Positions 52,025 to 62,148 of a stretch of DNA of 64,000 bases are shown here, one piece after another. Both the position numbers and the translations under genes were made by a program. The DNA is from Lithodes maja. Its lineage: Eukaryota; Arthropoda; Malacostraca; Decapoda; Lithodidae. The stretch's first letter is position 1. Each line of letters starts with the position of its first letter. Where the stretch lies: the NCBI GenBank assembly GCA_037953745.1, contig JBAKBP010007656.1, positions 33,761 to 97,760 of the forward strand, read 5' to 3'. The notes below the pieces were generated by a model. The model saw only the letters and a list, made by a program, of their open reading frames with translations, was not told the DNA's origin and ran no database searches.

Positions 52025-55000
52025 AAAATCTCAAAAAACCTTGGGTTCTAAGCCCAGGCAAATCGGTGATTTTGGTCGAATTTTGACTTGTCAATATTAT
52101 TACATATTTGGATTCGTCTCGCCGTTGGGGATTCAACGGTATAATATTGTTTAAATTGTTGACCTATTTTTAGGCCCCCTAGGCCTATTGTAAAGTTTCA
52201 AAACTCCATAGACGAGTTATTTATGAACGGATTTTGTTTAAATTTATACCATAAGTACACTTTGGCAAGCTGAATCGAATGGCGCAAACAGAATTAAAAT
52301 CGGACCATAAGTTTAGGATTTCGATTTTGACTGGGCTTCCTGGAGGGCCCAGGGGACCTTTTTTTGGACTTTAAAAGTCCTCTGTAGCCCAAACTATAAG
52401 TCCTAGGGAATTCTACTTAGTGCCATTCGATTTTTCCCGCCGAGCTGCTTCTAGACATGGTCTTAGATTTCATTTTCGCGCAGCCATTCGGCCAGAATCG
52501 AGAGAAAAATCTAAAAAAAACTTGGGTTTTAAGCCCAGGCAAATCGGTGATTTTGGTCGAATTTTGACTTGTCAATATTATTACATATTTGGATTCGTCT
52601 CGCCGTTGGGGATTCAACGGTATAATATTGTTTAAATTGTTGACCTATTTTTAGGCCCCCTAGACCTATTGTAAAGTTTCAAAACTCCATAGACGAGTTA
52701 TTTATGAACGGATTTTGTTTAAATTTATACCATAAGTACACTTTGGCAAGCTGAATCGAATGGCGTAAACAGAATAAAAATCGGACCATAAGTTTAGGAT
52801 TTCGATTTTGACTGGGCTTCCTGGAGGGCCCAGGGGGACCTTTTTTTGGACTTTAAAAGTCCTCTGTAGCCCAAACTATAAGTCCTAAGGAATTCTACTT
52901 AGTGCCATTCGATTTTTCTCGCCGAGCTGCTTCTAGACATGGTCTTAGATTTCATTTTCGCGCAGCCATTCGGCCAGAATCGAGAGAAAAATCTAAAAAA
53001 AAACTTGGGTTTATTAAGCCCAGGCAAATCGGTGATTTTGGTCGAATTTTGACTTGTCAATATTATTACATATTTGGATTCGTCTCGCCGTTGGGGATTC
53101 AACGGTATAATATTGTTTAAATTGTTGACCTATTTTTAGGCCCCCTAGACCTATTGTAAAGTTTCAAAACTCCATAGACGAGTTATTTATGAACGGATTT
53201 TGTTTAAATTTATACCATAAGTACACTTTGGCAAGCTGAATCGAATGGCGTAAACAGAATTAAAATCGGACCATAAGTTTAGGATTTCGATTTTGACTGG
53301 GCTTCCTGGAGGGCCCAGGGGACCTTTTTTTGGACTTTAAAAGTCCTCTGTAGCCCAAACTATAAGTCCTAGGGAATTCTACTTAGTGCCATTCGATTTT
53401 TCTCGCCGAGCTGCTTCTAAACATGGTCTTAGATTTCATTTTTGCCCAGCCATTCGGCCAGAATCGAGAGAAAAATCTAAAAAAAACTTGGGTTTAAGCC
53501 CAGGCAAATCGGTGATTTTGGTCGAATTTTGACTTGTCAATATTATTACATATTTGGATTCGTCTCGCCGTTGGGGATTCAACGGTATAATATTGTTTAA
53601 ATTGTTGACCTCATTTTAGGCAACCTAGGCCTATTGTAAAGTTTCAAAACTCCATAGACGAGTTATTTATGAACGGATTTTGTTTAAATTTATACCATAA
53701 GTACACTTTGGCAAGCTGAATCGAATGGCGCAAACATAATTAAAATCGGACCATAAGTTTAGGATTTCGATTTTGACTGGGCTTCCTGGAGGGCCCAGGG
53801 GACCTTTTTTTGGACTTTAAAAGTCCTCTGTAGCCCAAACTATAAGTCCTAGGGAATTCTACTTAGTGCCATTCGATTTTTCTCGCCGAGCTGCTTCTAG
53901 ACATGGTCTTAGATTTCATTTTTGCCCAGCCATTCGGCCAGAATCGAGAGAAAAATCTAAAAAAAACTTGGGTTTAAAGCCCAGGCAAATCGGTGATTTT
54001 GGTCGAATTTTGACTTGTCAATATTATTACATATTTGGATTCGTCTCGCCGTTGGGGATTCAACGGTATAATATTGTTTAAATTGTTGACCTATTTTTAG
54101 GCCCCCTAGACCTATTGTAAAGTTTCAAAACTCCATAGACGAGTTATTTATGAACGGATTTTGTTTAAATTTATACCATAAGTACACTTTGGCAAGCTGA
54201 ATCGAATGGCGTAAACAGAATAAAAATCGGACCATAAGTTTAGGATTTCGATTTTGACTGGGCTTCCTGGAGGGCCCAGGGGGACCTTTTTTTGGACTTT
54301 AAAAGTCCTCTGTAGCCCAAACTATAAGTCCTAGGGAATTCTACTTAGTGCCATTCGATTTTTCTCGCCGAGCTGCTTCTAGACATGGTCTTAGATTTCA
54401 TTTTCGCGCAGCCATTCGGCCAGAATCGAGAGAAAAATCTAAAAAAAAACTTGGGTTTATTAAGCCCAGGCAAATCGGTGATTTTGGTCGAATTTTGACT
54501 TGTCAATATTATTACATATTTGGATTCGTCTCGCCGTTGGGGATTCAACGGTATAATATTGTTTAAATTGTTGACCTATTTTTAGGCCCCCTAGACCTAT
54601 TGTAAAGTTTCAAAACTCCATAGACGAGTTATTTATGAACGGATTTTGTTTAAATTTATACCATAAGTACACTTTGGCAAGCTGAATCGAATGGCGTAAA
54701 CAGAATTAAAATCGGACCATAAGTTTAGGATTTCGATTTTGACTGGGCTTCCTGGAGGGCCCAGGGGACCTTTTTTTGGACTTTAAAAGTCCTCTGTAGC
54801 CCAAACTATAAGTCCTAGGGAATTCTACTTAGTGCCATTCGATTTTTCTCGCCGAGCTGCTTCTAAACATGGTCTTAGATTTCATTTTTGCCCAGCCATT
54901 CGGCCAGAATCGAGAGAAAAATCTAAAAAAAACTTGGGTTTAAGCCCAGGCAAATCGGTGATTTTGGTCGAATTTTGACTTGTCAATATTATTACATATT

Positions 55001-58000
55001 TGGATTCGTCTCGCCGTTGGGGATTCAACGGTATAATATTGTTTAAATTGTTGACCTCATTTTAGGCAACCTAGGCCTATTGTAAAGTTTCAAAACTCCA
55101 TAGACGAGTTATTTATGAACGGATTTTGTTTAAATTTATACCATAAGTACACTTTGGCAAGCTGAATCGAATGGCGCAAACATAATTAAAATCGGACCAT
55201 AAGTTTAGGATTTCGATTTTGACTGGGCTTCCTGGAGGGCCCAGGGGACCTTTTTTTGGACTTTAAAAGTCCTCTGTAGCCCAAACTATAAGTCCTAGGG
55301 AATTCTACTTAGTGCCATTCGATTTTTCTCGCCGAGCTGCTTCTAGACATGGTCTTAGATTTCATTTTTGCCCAGCCATTCGGCCAGAATCGAGAGAAAA
55401 ATCTAAAAAAAACTTGGGTTTAAGCCCAGGCAAATCGGTGATTTTGGTCGAATTTTGACTTGTCAATATTATTACATATTTGGATTCGTCTCGCCGTTGG
55501 GGATTCAACGGTATAATATTGTTTAAATTGTTGACCTATTTTTAGGCCCCCTAGACCTATTGTAAAGTTTCAAAACTCCATAGACGAGTTATTTATGAAC
55601 GGATTTTGTTTAAATTTATACCATAAGTACACTTTGGCAAGCTGAATCGAATGGCGTAAACAGAATTAAAATCGGACCATAAGTTTAGGATTTCGATTTT
55701 GACTGGGCTTCCTGGAGGGCCCAGGGGACCTTTTTTTGGACTTTAAAAGTTCTCTGTAGCCCAAACTATAAGTCCTAGGGAATTCTACTTAGTGCCATTC
55801 GATTTTTCTCGCCGAGCTGCTTCTAGACATGGTCTTAGATTTCATTTTCGCGCAGCCATTCGGCCAGAATCGAGAGAAAAATCTAAAAAAAACTTGGTTT
55901 ATTAAGCCCAGGCAAATCGGTGATTTTGGTCGAATTTTGACTTGTCAATATTATTACATATTTGGATTCGTCTCGCCGTTGGGGATTCAACGGTATAATA
56001 TTGTTTAAATTGTTGACCTATTTTTAGGCCCCCTAGGCCTATTGTAAAGTTTCAAAACTCCATAGACGAGTTATTTATGAACGGATTTTGTTTAAATTTA
56101 TACCATAAGTACACTTTGGCAAGCTGAATCGAATGGCGCAAACAGAATTAAAATCGGACAATTAGTTTAGGATTTCGATTTTGACTGGGCTTCCTGGAAG
56201 GCCCAGGGGACCGTTTTTTGGACTTTAAATGTCCTCTGTAGCCCAAACTATAAGTCCTAGGGGATTATACTTGGTGCCATTCGATTTTTCTCGCCGAGCT
56301 GCTTCTAGACATGGTCTTAGATTTCATTTTCGCCCAGCCATTCGCCCAGAATCGAAAATAAAATCTAAAAAAAACTTGGGTTTTAAGCCCAGGCAAATCG
56401 GTGATTTTGGTCGAATTTTGACTTGTCAATATTATTACATATTTGGATTCGTCTCGCCGTTGGGGATTCAACGGTATAATATTGTTTAAATTGTTGACCT
56501 ATTTTTAGGCCCCCTAGACCTATTGTAAAGTTTCAAAACTCCATAGACGAGTTATTTATGAACGGATTTTGTTTAAATTTATACCATAAGTACACTTTGG
56601 CAAGCTGAATCGAATGGCGTAAACAGAATTAAAATCGGACCATAAGTTTAGGATTTCGATTTTGACTGGGCTTCCTGGAGGGCCCAGGGGACCTTTTTTT
56701 GGACTTTAAAAGTCCTCTGTAGCCCAAACTATAAGTCCTAGGGAATTCTACTTAGTGCCATTCGATTTTTCTCGCCGAGCTGCTTCTAGACATGGTCTTA
56801 GATTTCATTTTTGCCCAGCCATTCGGCCAGAATCGAGAGAAAAATCTAAAAAAAACTTGGGTTTAAGCCCAGGCAAATCGGTGATTTTGGTCGAATTTTG
56901 ACTTGTCAATATTATTACATATTTGGATTCGTCTCGCCGTTGGGGATTCAACGGTATAATATTGTTTAAATTGTTGACCTCATTTTAGGCAACCTAGGCC
57001 TATTGTAAAGTTTCAAAACTCCATAGACGAGTTATTTATGAACGGATTTTGTTTAAATTTATACCATAAGTACACTTTGGCAAGCTGAATCGAATGGCGC
57101 AAACAGAATTAAAATCGGACAATTAGTTTAGGATTTCGATTTTGACTGGGCTTCCTGGAAGGCCCAGGGGACCGTTTTTTGGACTTTAAATGTCCTCTGT
57201 AGCCCAAACTATAAGTCCTAGGGAATTATACTTGGTGCCATTCGATTTTTCTCGCCGAGCTGCTGCTAGACATGGTCTTAGATTTCATTTACGCCCAGCC
57301 ATTCGCCCAGAATCGAAAATAAAATATCAAAAAACCTTGGGTAAAACAATTTTGCCCAGGCAAATCGGTGATTTTGGTCGAATTTTGACTTGTCAATATT
57401 ATTACATATTTGGATTCGTCTCGCCGTTGGGGATTCAACGGTATAATAGTGTTTAAATTGTTGACCTATTTTTAGGCCCCCTAGGCCTATTGTAAAGTTT
57501 CATAACTCCATAGACGAGTTATTTATGAACGGATTTTGTTTAAATTTATACCATAAGTACACTTTGGCAAGCTGAATCGAATGGCGCAAACAGAATTAAA
57601 ATCGGACCATAAGTTTAGGATTTCGATTTTGACTGGGCTTCCTGGAGGGCCCAGGGGACCTTTTTTTGGACTTTAAAAGTCAGCTGTAGCCCAAACTATA
57701 AGTCCTAGGGAATTATACTTAGTGCCATTCGATTTTTCTCGCCGAGCTGCTTCTAGACATGGTCTTAGATTTCACTTTCGCCCAGCCATTCGGCCAGAAT
57801 CGAGAGAAAAATCTAAAAAAAAACTTGGGTTTAAGCCCAGGCAAATCGGTGATTTTGGTCGAATTTTGACTTGTCAATATTATTACATATTTGGATTCGT
57901 CTCGCCGTTGGGGATTCAACGGTATAATATTGTTTAAATTGTTGACCTATTTTTAGGCCCCCTTGGCCTATTTTAAAGTTTAAAAACTCCATAGACGAGT

Positions 58001-58281
58001 TATTTATAAACGGATTTTGTTTAAATTTATACCATAAGTACACTTTGGCAAGCTGAATCGAATGGCGCAAACAGAATTAAAATCGGACCATTAGTTTAGG
58101 ATTTCGATTTTGACTGGGCTTCCTGGAAGGCCCAGGGGACCGTTTTTTGGACTTTAAATGTCCTCTGTAGCCCAAACTATAAGTCCTAGGGAATTATACT
58201 TGGTGCCATTCGATTTTTCTCGCCGAGCTGCTTCTAGACATGGTCTTAGATTTCATTTTCGCTCAGCCATTCGCCCAGAAT
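52025..58281. repeat. Satellite segment between RTE copies 4 and 5
   Basis: About 13 monomers without a retroelement, including the trimeric block. The junction variant gggtaaaacaattttgccc at 57340 echoes those at 21761 and 35720. Confidence 0.85.
53007..56400. repeat. Three-monomer higher-order repeat
   Basis: The variant junction ggtttattaagcccagg occurs at 53007, 54453 and 55896 (1446 and 1443 apart). The variant gacctcattttaggcaacc occurs at about 53608, 55053 and 56978. Spacing of three monomers shows a local trimeric organisation different from the 25-34 kb region. Confidence 0.7.
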
Positions 58282-58288
58282 CGAAAAT

Positions 58289-60691
58289 CTATCTATCTAT
58301 CTATCTATCTATATGCTCTGGCCCAATCCCCATTTTGGGGGTAGCCGACTCAAGACAGAGCAAGAACAGGGAAAACACAAAAACAACATAAAACAAAAAA
58401 TAAACACAGATAAAAAGCACAAACTCACACACATCCAGGTCACCCAGGAGAAGACCCAGAGACCAGGGTTACCAAGGTCGCTCCAGCACTCCCCCAGCCC
58501 CTGACCACCCGGAGAGGTTCCGATCTCGGCAGGCAGACATGCAGCGGAGCCAAAGCCACAAGCCCTCCCACCACACTTCCAGGCACACCCTTCATATTAA
58601 TCGTCCCCCCGGGCCAGGCGCCTGATGGACTATTATCTAGTCGAACTTGCGCCCGACCCCTTACTCCAAATGACCACGTGTTCACTCAACTATTCACAAG
58701 CATTCTCCATTCACTCCTGTCCACCACCACTTCCTCTGCCTGATCTATAGTCATTCCTCTATCATCCAAAGCCTTTCTTACACAGTCTCTCCATCTCAAT
58801 GGGGGTCTTCCTGCCCTTCTATCTCCCCTTGTACCTGACTCACATATTCTCTTTGTAAGCCTTTCATCTCCCATTCGTTCAACATGACCATACCAGCTCA
58901 GCACCCTTCTGTCCACTCTGGCTGACAAATGTTCCTGCTGCCCCACTCTCCTACGTATCTCTTCATTCCTCAATCTGTCTCTACGAGTAACTCCACACAT
59001 ACTCCTCAAGCAGCTCATCTCCATCACATCCAGCCCTCTTTTCTCCTTTTTCTTCAGAGCCCATGTCTCAGCCCCATACATCACTGTTGGCACAACAATT
59101 CCTTGATACAGTGCACTTTTTACTTTCACTCCGAGATTTCTCGTCTTCCACATACTTCCCATTGCTCCGAAAACCTTCCTTCCTTCACACACTCTCTGTT
59201 TTACCTCCACTTCCATACCTCCACTCCTGCTTATCGTTCCTCCTAGATATTTAAAACACTCTACTTGTTCCAATATTTCCCCATCCAGCCTCACATCTAG
59301 ATTCACCCTATGCTCTCCCCTATTACACACCATTACTTTACTTTTATTGACGTTCACCTTCAGTTTCCTCCTTCCACAAACCACACCAAACTCTTTGACT
59401 ACCCGCTGCAGTTTCTCATCAGAATCCGCCACCAATGCTGTGTCATCAGCGAACAGCAACTGATTCAACTCCCAATCTCTACCATTCTTTCCTACTAAAC
59501 CCAATCCTCTTCCCATAGTTCTCCTTTTCACCTCCCTCACCACACCATCCATAAACATATTAAACAGCCATGGTGACATTACACAACCCTGTCGCAAACC
59601 TACCTTTACCTCAAACCATTCACTCAACTCACCATTTCCTACTCTCACACATGCTCTGCTCCCTTCATAAAAACTCTTAACTGCTTCTAACAAATTTCCT
59701 CCTATTTCATAAATCCTTAACACCTTCCACATTGCTTCACGGTCCACACGATCATACGCTTTTTCCAAGTCCATAAAAGCCCAAAATATCTCCTTATGCT
59801 TCTCTAAATACTTCTCGCATAACTGTCTTACTGCAAACATCTGATCCACGCACCCTCTTCCCCTCCTAAAACCGCACTGTTCTTCTCCTATTGCAACTTC
59901 CGTACACTTTATTATCCTCTCTATCAACACCCTGCCATACAGCTTTCCAACCACTGACAATAAACTAATACCTCTATAACTTGAACACTCCTGCCGATCT
60001 CCCTTCCCCTTGTACAACGGCACAATACATGCACTCTTCCAGTCTATTGGTACCATTGACACAACAAAGCACACATTGAAAAGTCTCACCAACCAATCTA
60101 TTATCACATCTCCACCCTTCTTTATACACTCCACAGCAATACCATCCAAACCTTCTGCTTTTCCCGCTCTCATTTGTTTCACTGCTTCTTTCACCTCATT
60201 TTCCTCAATCCTTTCATTCATTCTCTGCCACCTGGGTGGCCTGGGTAACCTATCTCCATCCACCTCTGCTTCAATCACTGCTTCTCTTCCATCTCTTGTA
60301 TTTAACAAAGATTCAAAATACTCAGCATATCTTTTCCTCACTTTAACTGGTTCCACTAGTAATTCTCCATTTTCATCTTTCACTGACTCTTCCCTCTTTT
60401 GTCCTCCTTTCCTTACTTTATTTACCTCCTTCCAGAACATCTTCTTTCGTTCTTCAAAATTCTCACTCAGCTTTTGGCCCCACCTTTCGTTTGCATCTTT
60501 TTTCGCTTCTCTAATTTTCCGTTTTGCCTCTCTCCTTTTCTCCTTGTACCTCTCCCATACCTCAACACTACCATCCTGTAAAACCCTCTCAAAACACTGT
60601 CTCTTCTCCTCAACTGCCTTTCTCACCGTATCATTCCACCACTCGCTTCCCTTCCTGATACCTCTGCCTCCTACTTTCCTTTTGCCGCATA
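58289..60691 (-). mobile_element. RTE-like element, copy 5
   Basis: 2403 bp, flanked by CGAAAAT (58282-58288, 60692-60698). The left flanking monomer is a different variant (gagctgcttc, ttcgctcagcc) from that beside the first four copies (gagctacttc). Confidence 0.93.
58686..60689 (-). CDS. RTE-like reverse transcriptase, copy 5
   Basis: Uninterrupted and apparently the consensus form of the family in this array (A523, M in SWYGHVERM). All RT motifs are present; the endonuclease is missing as in the others. Confidence 0.9.
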   Translation of the reverse strand, partial: CGKRKVGGRGIRKGSEWWNDTVRKAVEEKRQCFERVLQDGSVEVWERYKEKRREAKRKIREAKKDANERWGQKLSENFEERKKMFWKEVNKVRKGGQKREESVKDENGELLVEPVKVRKRYAEYFESLLNTRDGREAVIEAEVDGDRLPRPPRWQRMNERIEENEVKEAVKQMRAGKAEGLDGIAVECIKKGGDVIIDWLVRLFNVCFVVSMVPIDWKSACIVPLYKGKGDRQECSSYRGISLLSVVGKLYGRVLIERIIKCTEVAIGEEQCGFRRGRGCVDQMFAVRQLCEKYLEKHKEIFWAFMDLEKAYDRVDREAMWKVLRIYEIGGNLLEAVKSFYEGSRACVRVGNGELSEWFEVKVGLRQGCVMSPWLFNMFMDGVVREVKRRTMGRGLGLVGKNGRDWELNQLLFADDTALVADSDEKLQRVVKEFGVVCGRRKLKVNVNKSKVMVCNRGEHRVNLDVRLDGEILEQVECFKYLGGTISRSGGMEVEVKQRVCEGRKVFGAMGSMWKTRNLGVKVKSALYQGIVVPTVMYGAETWALKKKEKRGLDVMEMSCLRSMCGVTRRDRLRNEEIRRRVGQQEHLSARVDRRVLSWYGHVERMGDERLTKRICESGTRGDRRAGRPPLRWRDCVRKALDDRGMTIDQAEEVVVDRSEWRMLVNS

Positions 60692-60698
60692 CGAAAAT

Positions 60699-62141
60699 AA
60701 AATCTCAAAAAACCTTGGGTTCTAAGCCCAGGCAAATCGGTGATTTTGGTCGAATTTTGACTTGTCAATATTATTACATATTTGGATTCGTCTCGCCGTT
60801 GGGGATTCAACGGTATAATATTGTTTAAATTGTTGACCTATTTTTAGGCCCCCTAGGCCTATTGTAAAGTTTCAAAACTCCATAGACGAGTTATTTATGA
60901 ACGGATTTTGTTTAAATTTATACCATAAGTACACTTTGGCAAGCTGAATCGAATGGCGCAAACAGAATTAAAATCGGACCATAAGTTTAGGATTTCGATT
61001 TTGACTGGGCTTCCTGGAGGGCCCAGGGGACCTTTTTTTGGACTTTAAAAGTCCTCTGTAGCCCAAACTATAAGTCCTAGGGAATTCTACTTAGTGCCAT
61101 TCGATTTTTCTCGCCGAGCTGCTTCTAGACATGGTCTTAGATTTCATTTTCGCCCAGCCATTCGGCCAGAATCGAGATAAAAATCTAAAAAAAACTTGGG
61201 TTTAAAAAAACCTTGGGCCCAGGCAAATCGGTGATTTTGGTCGAATTTTGACTTGTCAATATTATTACATATTTGGATTCGTCTCGCCGTTGGGGATTCA
61301 ACGGTATAATATTGTTTAAATTGTTGACCTATTTTTAGGCCCCCTAGGCCTATTGTAAAGATTCAAAACTCCATAGACGAGTTATTTATGAACGGATTTT
61401 GTTTAAATTTATACCATAAGTACACTTTGGCAAGCTGAATCGAATGGCGCAAACAGAATTAAAATCGGACCATAAGTTTAGGATTTCGATTTTGACTGGG
61501 CTTCCTGGAGGGCCCAGGGGACCTTTTTTTGGACTTTAAAAGTCCTCTGTAGCCCAAACTATAAGTCCTAGGGAATTCTACTTAGTGCCATTCGATTTTT
61601 CTCGCCGAGCTGCTTCTAGACATGGTCTTAGATTTCATTTTCGCCCAGCCATTCGGCCAGAATCGAGAGAAAAATCTCAAAAAACCTTGGGTTTAAACCA
61701 GGCAAATCGGTGATTTTGGTCGAATTTTGACTTGTCAATATTATTACATATTTGGATTCGTCTCGCCGTTGGGGATTCAACGGTATAATATTGTTTAAAT
61801 TGTTGACCTATTTTTAGGCCCCCTAGGCCTATTGTAAAGTTTCAAAACTCCATAGACGAGTTATTTATGAACGGATTTGTTTAAATTTATACCATAAGTA
61901 CACTTTGGCAAGCTGAATCGAATGGCGCAAACAGAATTAAAATCGGACCATTAGTTTAGGATTTCGATTTTGACTGGGCTTCCTGGAAGGCCCAGGGGAC
62001 CGTTTTTTGGACTTTAAATGTCCTCTGTAGCCCAAACTATAAGTCCTAGGGAATTATACTTGGTGCCATTCGATTTTTCTCGCCGAGCTGCTTCTAGACA
62101 TGGTCTTAGATTTCATTTTCGCTCAGCCATTCGCCCAGAAT
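60699..62141. repeat. Satellite segment between RTE copies 5 and 6
   Basis: Three monomers (1443 bases) with junction variants gggtttaaaaaaaccttgggccc and gggtttaaacc. Confidence 0.85.
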
Positions 62142-62148
62142 CGAAAAT

